DNA from: Prochlorococcus sp. AG-449-J16
GTDB lineage: Bacteria; Cyanobacteriota; Cyanobacteriia; PCC-6307; Cyanobiaceae
Length of the DNA: 64,000 nucleotides
NCBI GenBank assembly: GCA_003209565.1
Contig: QCQK01000002.1
Coordinates: forward strand, 1 to 64,000
Reading direction: 5' to 3'
Shown piece by piece: positions 16,259-24,226 of this stretch. A program made the position numbers and the translations under genes. How positions within the stretch are numbered: the first letter of the stretch is position 1; every line of letters starts with the position of its first letter. The notes beneath the pieces are model-generated. The model made no database searches. It was not told where the DNA came from and was given only the letters and a program-made list of their open reading frames with translations.

Positions 16259-16888
16259 GTGAAACTAAAAGGATTTTTGACAAGCCTCATAGCAGGTGCC
16301 TCTCTTCTTACAGCTAGTAATACGACCCCCGTACTAGCAGGAAGTTGTGAAAATGCTCCTGCTACTGGAACTGTTTTTAAGTGGACTGGTCCAGATACAT
16401 GGAAAATCATGACTACAGTTAGACAACCAATTACATCTGCTAACGAGCGTAAAGTAGCATTTGCTTACAAAAAGTTGGATCTAAAAGCTCAAAGGGAACT
16501 AGCAAGGTGGGTTGAAGTAAATGTAAAAAATGCATCTAGTTTGACTGAAGCCGAGAAGGCTAAATTTGTTGTAGACGCAAATGACGATGTTACGGAGGAC
16601 TCTCTTGAGGGGTTTGAAGAGTTTGTAGATACTTTTTCTAGTTCCACTGACGCACTTCTTGTTGGAATGATTAATCTTGGCGACTGTCATACTTTAGGTG
16701 AAGAAGTAAGATTAACTAAAGGAATAAATTCTGAGAATATAGTTGCGGCTCAAAGCATGAAAAATAAAAATTTTGGTGGAAGTACTGCAAGCACCAATGA
16801 CAGTAATAATTTAAGTTCGCCTACACAAACTTATAGAAGAGACCTTAATAAAGGTTATTCAGGTTATGGAAATCTAGATGACTTCTAA
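16259..16888 (+). CDS. Secreted hypothetical protein
   Basis: 209 residues, GTG start. The signal peptide (about 1-27) ends TPVLA, followed by GSCENAPATG. The mature part is helical and acidic (DANDDVTEDSLEGFEEFVDT, about 100-120) with a second cysteine at GDCHTLG. The C-terminal 40 residues are Ser/Asn/Gly-rich and low complexity, ending GNLDDF, echoing the ALDFF/TLNLF endings of the CsgG-like proteins. No known domain. Confidence 0.68.
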   Translation: MKLKGFLTSLIAGASLLTASNTTPVLAGSCENAPATGTVFKWTGPDTWKIMTTVRQPITSANERKVAFAYKKLDLKAQRELARWVEVNVKNASSLTEAEKAKFVVDANDDVTEDSLEGFEEFVDTFSSSTDALLVGMINLGDCHTLGEEVRLTKGINSENIVAAQSMKNKNFGGSTASTNDSNNLSSPTQTYRRDLNKGYSGYGNLDDF

Positions 16889-16909
16889 AATGATTTAAAA
16901 ACTTATGAT

Positions 16910-17089
16910 TCAATAGGTTGATGAACCTGATTCAAGTATGGTCTCTGTATCTTTTTCGATTTTCTCTTCTTTTGGAAGTTCTTTTATGAAATTTGTAATT
17001 GATTGAAGTCCCTCTAATGTATATGATCTAAAAGTTGAATTTGTGTAGAGTAAAAATATAACCAAAGCGGCTATTACAAAATTTCGCAT
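16910..17089 (-). CDS. Small membrane-anchored or secreted peptide
   Basis: 59 residues, just under the ORF-track limit. The N-terminus MRNFVIAALVIFLLYTNSTF is a signal anchor. The rest is amphipathic and Glu/Lys-rich (FIKELPKEEKIEKDTETILE). It is convergent with 16259-16888, leaving 21 bp between the stops. Coding character is good, but no family is recognised. Confidence 0.55.
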   Translation of the reverse strand: MRNFVIAALVIFLLYTNSTFRSYTLEGLQSITNFIKELPKEEKIEKDTETILESGSSTY

Positions 17090-17186
17090 AATTTCAAGAT
17101 TTATACTATTAATAATATAATTTTAGATTAATTAGTAGTTAATCTAAAAATTAATAATCAAACTATACAAAATTAAAATTCATTTT

Positions 17187-18059
17187 ATGAATATATTTGG
17201 CTTAATCTATTTATTTATATTACTAATTTCGGTTAATCAGGATTATATACACGCATCCAACTTTAAAAAAAAGTATCTAGATTTAACTTCTAAAAATAAA
17301 CATTTTTTAAACAGGACTTTATTAGTTCAAAATGATAATATCAAAACTATTGTTGTAACTGGTAAAGGAACATCAGAAGAAAAAGCTGCAATGAATGCTG
17401 CTCAAAATGCATTATTGATGGCTTCCCCTATGTATATAAAAAAAAGAAGAGTAAGTCTTTATAAAGAAACCTCTATTGATGGGGATTTAATTCCTGAAGA
17501 GAGTATTGATAGTTACAGAGAAAGTAGCTACGGGTTTAATCAAGGATCTATATTGTCATTTAAAGTAACTAAAACTTCTTTCAAGAATGGAGTGTATACC
17601 TTAGTCGCAGTTGCAAAGGTTAGTTATGGATTAAACAATCAAGAATTTCATCCATTATTTAAACCACCAGAAGTAAATACCAAAGAAATGGGAATTCAAA
17701 AAATATTCAAAATTGGGACTGGTCTTTCAGAAGAAGAGGCTATTGAAGATGCAATAGAACAAGCACTTCTTTTTGTAGTGGGAGAAAGAATAAATGTTCA
17801 GACTAATTTTAAAGAAATTGAACAACTTAATTACTTTATAGATAATTCGATAGCAAAAGAAGATTTTTATACTAAAGAAACTTTAGATGATTTAACTAGT
17901 GGATATAGTGAGGGTTACATTGAATCATTCAAAAAATTAAATTCATTTAAAGAAGATGGTTTGTATAAAGTAGAAGCAGATATAGTTGTTAGAAGAAAAA
18001 CTTTTTCTTCCTATATTGACGAAAAATTAAGCCCAACAGGTATAAGAATTAATGATTAA
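17187..18059 (+). CDS. Secreted LPP20/FlgT-N-like duplicated-domain protein
   Basis: 290 residues with a signal peptide (about 1-24). Two similar units are visible. VVTGKGTSEEKAAMNAAQNA (about 57-76) and IFKIGTGLSEEEAIEDAIEQ (about 171-190) each show a beta strand with GxG, then an E-x-A-x-x-x-A helix, followed later by a strand ending V(A/E)A(V/D)(A/I)(K/V)V. This pattern is typical of LPP20-type and FlgT N-terminal domains, which often occur with CsgG-like proteins in envelope assemblies. It heads a probable operon with the next two genes. Confidence 0.7.
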   Translation: MNIFGLIYLFILLISVNQDYIHASNFKKKYLDLTSKNKHFLNRTLLVQNDNIKTIVVTGKGTSEEKAAMNAAQNALLMASPMYIKKRRVSLYKETSIDGDLIPEESIDSYRESSYGFNQGSILSFKVTKTSFKNGVYTLVAVAKVSYGLNNQEFHPLFKPPEVNTKEMGIQKIFKIGTGLSEEEAIEDAIEQALLFVVGERINVQTNFKEIEQLNYFIDNSIAKEDFYTKETLDDLTSGYSEGYIESFKKLNSFKEDGLYKVEADIVVRRKTFSSYIDEKLSPTGIRIND

Positions 18060-18083
18060 AGATAATAAAACGAACATCTATTT

Positions 18084-19097
18084 ATGAAATTTATAATTAA
18101 AAATTCAATTAGATATATAATTTTTCTTCTTATTGCAAGTTCATTTTTAGATTTTCTAAAAAATGATAATCTAAGTTTAAAAACTTTAGCATCTGATAAT
18201 ACAGGCGTTGATATAAATTTTGGAGATTCAATAGGAGTAAATCAAAATATTAAGAATTTAAAAAATAGGAAAAAAATTTATGAAAAAGAAATTATTGAGA
18301 AAGTTAAGGGAGGTATGGCTATAGATCCAAGAATGGGTAAAGCAATTTTTGGAATAAATAGTTTTTTCAGCGAGGATTATTGTAGAGAAATTGGAGAGTA
18401 TTCCATTATTGGAACAGTACCCTATCCTACGTGGTGCAATAGAGATAGTGGCCCTTTCAGCAATGTGGATAATCCAAACAGTGTAATTATTATTCCTCTA
18501 ACTCTTGAATTGAAAGCTGGATTTAAAGAGAATCTAATAGACACATTGTCTGATGGTCTCGAAGCTGATTATATAGGGGTGATAAAAGGATCTAGTCATA
18601 CCCCAACAAAACTTACAGGGCCAGATTTTAAATTCGGCCAAGATCAATTATTAGGGATTGTAGATCACTCTAAAAAACTGATGTTGTTATATCAAATAAA
18701 TGACGCTGGAATTTATCAAAAAAATCAATTAAATAAATTTATAAAAGGAAGCTCCTATGTTCTCGCAATTGATTTAATTAATAAAAAAGGAGAAATAGAT
18801 GGAGGTGTTTCATTTACTGAGAATAAAAAATCTTGTGTAAACCATTTTAAAAACTGCCTTTTAAATAACATTCATTTAATGGAGTATCAAGTCAAAAACC
18901 ATTCTCCTGAGATTATTAATGACAAAAATTGGGGTATTACAACTGGGAAAATATCTCCTCCCCATGCACTTTTAGAGGATTATGGTAGTTTCCAAAAAAT
19001 ATTCTTAAGTAGAAATTATTATGTGATGATTGATATTAATGAGAAACAATTAAAAAAACTTTCTAGAATTAATGTTAGAAAGATTACCAATGAATAG
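18084..19097 (+). CDS. Secreted hypothetical protein
   Basis: 337 residues. An N-terminal hydrophobic segment (FIIKNSIRYIIFLLIASSFL) acts as a signal or anchor. The mature part is mixed alpha/beta with five cysteines (YCREIG, TWCNRD, SCVNHFKNCLL), compatible with disulfides. NSVIIIPLTLELKAG and SYVLAIDLINKKGEIDGG are predicted strands. No domain is recognised. It starts 24 bp after the LPP20-like gene. Confidence 0.65.
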   Translation: MKFIIKNSIRYIIFLLIASSFLDFLKNDNLSLKTLASDNTGVDINFGDSIGVNQNIKNLKNRKKIYEKEIIEKVKGGMAIDPRMGKAIFGINSFFSEDYCREIGEYSIIGTVPYPTWCNRDSGPFSNVDNPNSVIIIPLTLELKAGFKENLIDTLSDGLEADYIGVIKGSSHTPTKLTGPDFKFGQDQLLGIVDHSKKLMLLYQINDAGIYQKNQLNKFIKGSSYVLAIDLINKKGEIDGGVSFTENKKSCVNHFKNCLLNNIHLMEYQVKNHSPEIINDKNWGITTGKISPPHALLEDYGSFQKIFLSRNYYVMIDINEKQLKKLSRINVRKITNE

Positions 19098-19530
19098 TTT
19101 TACATTTCTTAGAAAATATATTTTTATTCTATTGATGATTAACTTTGTAAATACTTCTGTTCTTGGAGAAGAAAGTAATTGTTTAAATTATCCCTATCCA
19201 GATGGTATATACTTTAAAAATAAATTTAGTAATAAAAAACAATTAATTTATACCCAATCAGGATCCATTCAAAGTAAAAATATAAAAAAAATAGAATTTT
19301 TTAAAAAGAAAAATAATTTATATGCCATCTCTTCTTTAAATAAATATATAAAAATTCATTTCCCAAATTTGGAGGAAGGGGATATTGGAATTTATAACTT
19401 ATATTCTTGCTTTGATAGCGATGGTACTTATAAGATATCTTATGCTCAAAGAAATGTTAACTTGAAGAACATGAATATTTTTCAAAAAGTAAAAAACTTT
19501 ATGGATAAGAAATTTTTCAATGATTTATAA
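19090..19530 (+). CDS. Secreted hypothetical protein
   Basis: 146 residues from ATG 19090. The ORF-track start at 19072 adds six residues and a longer overlap. The 19090 ATG gives a normal signal peptide (NSFTFLRKYIFILLMINFVN..VLG) and overlaps the preceding stop by 8 bp. Mature cysteines are at SNCLNYPY and YSCFDSDG, so one disulfide is possible. The DSDGTYKISYAQ segment suggests a beta-rich fold. It is the third gene of the 17187 operon. Confidence 0.6.
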   Translation: MNSFTFLRKYIFILLMINFVNTSVLGEESNCLNYPYPDGIYFKNKFSNKKQLIYTQSGSIQSKNIKKIEFFKKKNNLYAISSLNKYIKIHFPNLEEGDIGIYNLYSCFDSDGTYKISYAQRNVNLKNMNIFQKVKNFMDKKFFNDL

Positions 19531-19764
19531 CTCTAATTGTTCAGAAATAAATTTTTTTATGTAGAAACTATTTAAGCAATTTAAAAAAAACATTAATTTT
19601 TAAAATATTTTTGTGTGGTAATTTAATGTTTTAATAAAATTAATCAATATAGCTAATAGAAACAGGGTGCTTTTCTATAAAATTTTTTTGATAAAATTTT
19701 CTCAAGTATAATTTATTTTAAATTGAACAAGACTACATTTTTAATTTTTTAAATCTGAAAGTTT

Positions 19765-21393
19765 ATGAAATTTATCTCGAAAGCTTTTTTAATAACATTT
19801 CTTATTTTTTTTTCTAATAATTTTTTAGAGGCAGTTGAAATAAATTGCTCATTGCCAGTCAACAAAAATAAAGCAATATGTAAAGGTAAATTAAAAAATG
19901 AAGTTAAATTTAATCCCAAAGAACTTATAGAAAAAGTTACTGTCTCAATAGTTGGAATAAATGGAGATAAGCAGCCTGGCTCAGGCGTAATTGTAAAAAA
20001 AGAAAATAATATTTACAGTGTTTTAACAGCTGCTCATGTTGTTTGTGGTTTAAGCAACCAATCTTTTGATACTTCAGAATTTGAGGTAATAACATTTGAT
20101 GATTTAGTACATGATTCATATGGAGAATCAAATTTGAATGTTAAATGCCCTCCAATTTTAAAAGGGCAAAAAAAAATGAATAGTTCATTTTGCAGCGCAT
20201 CAATTAGTAAAGCTTATCCATGGCCAATAGATCTTGCAGTTTTAGAGTTCAAATCAGATAAAGAATATTTAGTAGCTAAAAGACCAAGTTCAATAAGACG
20301 ATTCGGTAGTGATGTTTATGTTTCTGGCTATCCAATATCTCAAGATGGAAAATTTGTTATAAGAGAAAGTCAGGGTACTGTAGATTTACCACCATCATCT
20401 ATCAATGAAACTTGTAAAGGTTATGGCCTCAGATATATTGTTCAAACTGAAATTGGCATGGACGGTGGAGGAGTTTGGTCAAAAAAGGGAAAATTAGTTG
20501 GTATTCACGGTTATCGTGAAGTTAGTAGAGGCGATAATATTGTATTAAATCGAGGAAGTTATGGAACTGGAATTCATATTCCATATTGGAAACAATTAGT
20601 TGATCCATTTGATCCTTCTAAAGGGTTCCCAGAAAATTTAAAAAAATACGACAGTGAAGATGATGCATCAGCATATATAAGTAGAGCCAAGGCATTTATA
20701 AATATTGCAAGGTCTGAAAAAGTTAATAATAATCCTAATTTTCTAATAGAAGAAGCTTCTACTCCTATATTGGAGGACTTAAAAAAAGCAGAAAAGATAG
20801 ATAGCAAACGACCATTAATTCCAGCATTGATAGCCCAAATTTATATTCGTAGATATGAAGATGGATCTAAACAAAAAAAATATTTAACTGAGGCTCTTAA
20901 AAATATTAATAGGGCCATTATTCTACAAAATCCTAACTGGTTAGGGCCCAAGGCCTCTTTTGATGGAAGTTTTGAGGCGATAAGAGCTTATATTCATTTT
21001 TTATATGGTGAATTTATTAACAATAGCGATTCTATTTTGTCTTATCGTTATGCCATAGCAGATATAGAGACTAGGTTGTCTTTAAAACCTGATGATGTGG
21101 AATCCTGGAAAGATAAAGCAAAATATCAGTTTTTTGCGAAACAATTAGGAGAAGCTTATGCTTCACTTATAAAAGCTTCAAAACTAGCGCCAAATGACCC
21201 AAGTATTTATATTGATATGGGAATTATATTAGCTACAAATGAAGAATATGGAAAAGCATGTAAAGACTTCAATAGAGCTAGTAAACTTATTGATGAGGGA
21301 TTATCAAGACAAGGCAAACAAGGTGCATTTGCTAAAGATTATAAACAACAAATGACTCGCATCAAACCATGGAAAGACTACTTAGGTTGTTAA
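19765..21393 (+). CDS. Trypsin-fold protein with TPR repeats; catalytic Ser replaced by Asp
   Basis: 542 residues with a signal peptide (about 1-23). A chymotrypsin-like domain spans about 55-265: His91 in VLTAAHVVCG, Asp156 in WPIDLAVLEF, and the nucleophile loop reads TEIGMDGGGVWSKKGKLVGI where GxSGG is expected, so residue 233 is Asp. The codon is GAC in the given sequence. From about 295 to 530 there are helical tetratricopeptide-type repeats (for example NPNWLGPKASFDG, PDDVESWKDKAKYQ, APNDPSIYIDMGII). It is probably a secreted scaffold or binding protein rather than an active protease. Confidence 0.82.
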   Translation: MKFISKAFLITFLIFFSNNFLEAVEINCSLPVNKNKAICKGKLKNEVKFNPKELIEKVTVSIVGINGDKQPGSGVIVKKENNIYSVLTAAHVVCGLSNQSFDTSEFEVITFDDLVHDSYGESNLNVKCPPILKGQKKMNSSFCSASISKAYPWPIDLAVLEFKSDKEYLVAKRPSSIRRFGSDVYVSGYPISQDGKFVIRESQGTVDLPPSSINETCKGYGLRYIVQTEIGMDGGGVWSKKGKLVGIHGYREVSRGDNIVLNRGSYGTGIHIPYWKQLVDPFDPSKGFPENLKKYDSEDDASAYISRAKAFINIARSEKVNNNPNFLIEEASTPILEDLKKAEKIDSKRPLIPALIAQIYIRRYEDGSKQKKYLTEALKNINRAIILQNPNWLGPKASFDGSFEAIRAYIHFLYGEFINNSDSILSYRYAIADIETRLSLKPDDVESWKDKAKYQFFAKQLGEAYASLIKASKLAPNDPSIYIDMGIILATNEEYGKACKDFNRASKLIDEGLSRQGKQGAFAKDYKQQMTRIKPWKDYLGC

Positions 21394-21509
21394 AAAATAA
21401 ATTTTTTTTAGTGTTTATTAAGTAAAAATTTATTCAAACATAATTTAAATACACTTGACCAAAAGTTCATTGATAAGCAAATATATTAAAATAATCCATA
21501 AAAAAAATA

Positions 21510-21938
21510 ATGGCTCGTTCACTATTAGCTTCGGCCTCATATGTTTTACTCATTGGAACATTAGGAATTGGTGAGGCATTTGCATTCGGAGTACCGAAAA
21601 TTCCTGGTGGAGGTCAACTCCCAGGACTTGGCGGAGGAGGCGGTGGCACGAATGCCATTACTGACAAGGCAAAAACAAAAGCTGCAAAAACTATTTTGAA
21701 GGATGTTGGCAAAATTGCGTTTAGAGGAGGAAAGATTGTTGCATCAAAACAAAAATGGGCATGTGATAAACTTGGAAAAGCTCAAAAGATTGTAGTAGCA
21801 ATTAACAATGCTGATCTTTTAGAACAAGTTTCTGATTTACGTGAAACATTATATTGTGGTCTAACAGATCCTATTCCGGCAGAATTACTAGCACCTGAGG
21901 AAATCAAAGGTGATGAGAAGGAGAATTTTGCATCTTAG
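21510..21938 (+). CDS. Secreted Gly-rich hypothetical protein
   Basis: 142 residues. The signal peptide (about 1-25) ends EAFAFG. A Gly/Pro-rich linker (GGGQLPGLGGGGGG) is followed by a Lys-rich helical domain with two cysteines (KWACDKLGKA and TLYCGLTDP). The YCGLT segment resembles YCALT of 14071-14925. The function is unknown. Confidence 0.62.
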   Translation: MARSLLASASYVLLIGTLGIGEAFAFGVPKIPGGGQLPGLGGGGGGTNAITDKAKTKAAKTILKDVGKIAFRGGKIVASKQKWACDKLGKAQKIVVAINNADLLEQVSDLRETLYCGLTDPIPAELLAPEEIKGDEKENFAS

Positions 21939-22018
21939 ATTAAATGCTCTAAATTTTAATGATATTTTTAAAATTTCAGGCTAATTAATAAGCTTAGTTT
22001 AAAACACTAGATTAATAT

Positions 22019-22789
22019 TTATTGGTAGCAGTTTGCTTTTCTAATTAAGCTTGCTCCTCCACCAATAGGTCCTGGTTTTGGTGCCATCCATTCACCTGAA
22101 GTAGGAGTGCTTAATTTTCTAAATACGGAACTAAGATTAGTTTTACAGCTAACAGCAATCCATCCATAATCAGACTTTTGTTCATTAAATGGGTTCTTTC
22201 TTAATGATTGCTTTTTTTGATAAAAGTATGCAGCTAAAATATAACCATCTTTCTTTTTTATATTCGAATTATATTTAAACTCGCTGGAGTTATTTTTATA
22301 TAAAGTAATCCAATCCCCTTGATGATTTGAAGCTGGATATGAAGGTTTTTCGATATCCCATAGGTATTTAGTTGCTGATGTATAACCCCAAACTGATGCC
22401 GCAGCTGTATTTTTACAGTAGAATTGAGCTACCTCTTCAAAGCTTGTTCCTTTTTCAAGGCTATTCCAAGTACCTCTTTGAGACATTTCTTTTCTTTTTC
22501 TTAGATAGTAATCCTTATTTCGACAATTAATATCTAAACGACCAAGAATTTGTTTATTTCCTTCTACAAGTTTCATCTGCATTCTAAATGAATCATTATT
22601 TAGCGTCTTATAACTTAAGAGATTTATCCATTGTGTGATATTTCCATAATTATCAACCCCAACTGGATGCCACTCAAAAGTATTTTTTTTTGCTAATAAT
22701 TTTTCACTTAAGCTTAAATTGTGAAAAAGTAAAAAACTAAATAGAGATAATAATTTAATATAAAAAATTTTCACTTTAAAAGTTCTCAT
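22019..22789 (-). CDS. Secreted hypothetical protein
   Basis: 256 residues. The N-terminal hydrophobic stretch FKVKIFYIKLLSLFSFLLFH serves as a signal. The body is rich in Trp, Tyr and Ser, with four spaced cysteines (DINCRNKDYY, QFYCKNTAA, AVSCKTN, KANCYQ), probably two disulfides. The first half reads WHPVGVDNYGNITQWINLLS, a strand-rich arrangement seen in surface-adhesin-type lumenal proteins of cyanobacteria (weak resemblance). No partner gene overlaps it. Confidence 0.62.
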   Translation of the reverse strand: MRTFKVKIFYIKLLSLFSFLLFHNLSLSEKLLAKKNTFEWHPVGVDNYGNITQWINLLSYKTLNNDSFRMQMKLVEGNKQILGRLDINCRNKDYYLRKRKEMSQRGTWNSLEKGTSFEEVAQFYCKNTAAASVWGYTSATKYLWDIEKPSYPASNHQGDWITLYKNNSSEFKYNSNIKKKDGYILAAYFYQKKQSLRKNPFNEQKSDYGWIAVSCKTNLSSVFRKLSTPTSGEWMAPKPGPIGGGASLIRKANCYQ

Positions 22790-22872
22790 TGTTCTATTAT
22801 TGCATTATATTTTTTTTTATGAAACAAGTAAAATTTTGACTTCCTGCAAAGACTTCGTCAAAGATTACTAAA

Positions 22873-23022
22873 TCATCCAAAATTGACATTTTGCTGAAAT
22901 AAACCAAATAAGTTATTGCCAACTATTGCCGCGATTATTAAAACGAATGCCACTATTGCAAAAAGAGCACTTACATCTTTGATATCATAAGGAGCTTTAA
23001 ATAAAGGTTTTTGGTCTGCCAT
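22873..23022 (-). CDS. Small single-span membrane protein
   Basis: 49 residues, too short for the ORF track. A soluble N-terminus (ADQKPLFKAPYDIKDVS) precedes one transmembrane helix (ALFAIVAFVLIIAAIVGNNL) and a short FQQNVNFG tail. The size and layout resemble low-molecular-mass photosynthetic-complex subunits, but no specific subunit is recognised. Confidence 0.6.
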   Translation of the reverse strand: MADQKPLFKAPYDIKDVSALFAIVAFVLIIAAIVGNNLFGLFQQNVNFG

Positions 23023-23229
23023 GGCTATAAAGTCTGAAGTTGCAATTAAATCATATTATTCTAAAGCTTGTAAGAAGGACCATGTTATTTTTGGAAATTT
23101 CAGAATTTTTATTATCAATAACCTTAGGAATCAATCTTGAAACCTTAATGTGAAATCTAAATTACCCATGATTATCTTCGCAGAATATATGTTGCTTAAT
23201 CTTTTTTTACTCTAAAATTGGACAATAAA

Positions 23230-23250
23230 AAAGCCACTTTTCGTGGCTTT
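23230..23250 (-). terminator. Intrinsic terminator of the DUF4278 gene
   Basis: AAAGCCAC-GAAAA-GTGGCTTT on the minus strand, a perfect 8-bp stem with 5-base loop followed by TTTT, located 23 bp after the stop of the small gene upstream. Confidence 0.8.
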
Positions 23251-23272
23251 ATTTATTAATAGGTCAAATGAA

Positions 23273-23374
23273 CTAGCTTGTATAAGCTTTGCCTCTGTAA
23301 GTTAGTTGATTATGCTGTTTCTTGGCTGCTTCTTTGTTTTGGACGTACTTTTGTCCCCTGTAAATTAGAGTCAT
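23273..23374 (-). CDS. DUF4278-type micro-protein
   Basis: 33 residues: a TLIYRGQKY motif at the N-terminus and LTYRGKAYTS at the C-terminus, with a basic helix between. The repeated (I/T)YRG-x-x-Y is the DUF4278 signature of cyanobacteria. A GGAG ribosome-binding site precedes ATG 23374. It is transcribed as a short unit with a long GC-rich leader and a strong terminator. The function is unknown. Confidence 0.7.
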   Translation of the reverse strand: MTLIYRGQKYVQNKEAAKKQHNQLTYRGKAYTS

Positions 23375-23490
23375 TTTTTAAGCTCCGGTTTCGCTTAAGT
23401 CCCCGTTCCATGGCTTAAGTCGATTTGCGGCTTGCTATACGCAAGTTGAACGTTTTGGTAGCGGTTGCTACAGTTTGATAATAACATTCA
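23375..23490 (-). promoter_or_regulatory. GC-rich leader and promoter of the DUF4278 gene
   Basis: A TATTAT -10-like box near 23480 would start a leader of about 100 nt. The leader is unusually GC-rich for this genome and contains the near-repeats GACTTAAGCC and GACTTAAGCG, plus inverted pieces (GCTTGC.., GCAAGC..). This suggests a folded regulatory RNA segment. No known riboswitch class is recognised. Confidence 0.4.
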
Positions 23491-23680
23491 AGGAAATTAT
23501 TTGTCTAGGTCTTTAATAAATAAACTTAATACTTCAAAAATAAAATAAACTCTATTAAAGGAATTGATTTTTTTCTCTATAGTAGTTTCTTTGCAGGTTA
23601 CATTTTGTTCGTTTTTGAGAAGTATTTTTTATTTAATGAACTTTTAAATGTAAAATTCTTAAGATTATAAAATTTGTTTT

Positions 23681-23875
23681 ATGTTTTCTAGAAGCAAAAA
23701 ACCTACAGTAAAAAAATCTGCAATAGTTGAAGAGACTCCATTATTTGCTCAATTATTACCATTCGCAAATAGAATGAATGATAAAGTTCAATTGGTAAAT
23801 GCTTTGGCTTTTACTTTTATAATGGGATTCTCAATTTTTGGAATTGCCCTATGGAAACTATCAGGGCTGACCTAA
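23681..23875 (+). CDS. Small single-span membrane protein, weakly Hli-like
   Basis: 64 residues. A basic N-terminus is followed by FANRMNDKVQLVNALAFTFI and MGFSIFGIALWKLSG, one membrane helix. The N-R-x-N start and the small-residue helix faintly resemble the Hli/ELIP helix, but the diagnostic E-x-x-N-G-R-x-A-M chlorophyll-binding motif is not present. The stop overlaps by 4 bp the end of the convergent gene 23872-24138. Confidence 0.6.
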   Translation: MFSRSKKPTVKKSAIVEETPLFAQLLPFANRMNDKVQLVNALAFTFIMGFSIFGIALWKLSGLT

Positions 23876-24138
23876 TTATTTAATTTTTGCAAACCATTAA
23901 TTTTTGATTCTTTGTTTTCAATTATGGTTATTAACCATCTAGAGGCTAACCCTCTTGATATTGATCTATTTTTTAGAAATCTACATATATAAATGTGTAG
24001 ATTTTTTTCGTTTTTGGAGTTAAATTTTTCCTCAAAATCTAAAATATCCTCTTCTGATGTTCTTTTTCTTAGCTCATCCACTAATGCATGACTAGAGGAA
24101 TCATTAAAAAAGTTTCCAATATTTAAGCTTAATGTCAT
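23872..24138 (-). CDS. Hypothetical protein
   Basis: 88 residues, soluble and helical, no cysteine cluster beyond IYICRFLKN. Contains ALVDELRKRTSEEDILDFEE and a basic RSISRGLASRWLITIIENKE helix. No domain recognised. It lies downstream of nrdJ's orientation partner gap and is convergent with 23681-23875. Confidence 0.6.
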   Translation of the reverse strand: MTLSLNIGNFFNDSSSHALVDELRKRTSEEDILDFEEKFNSKNEKNLHIYICRFLKNRSISRGLASRWLITIIENKESKINGLQKLNN

Positions 24139-24226
24139 AAGTAATTTATGTCCCTATTTAAGAGGTAGCCATAAATTAAATTTTTAAAAACTAATTTATA
24201 TTTTTTATTAACAAATAATTCAAAAT

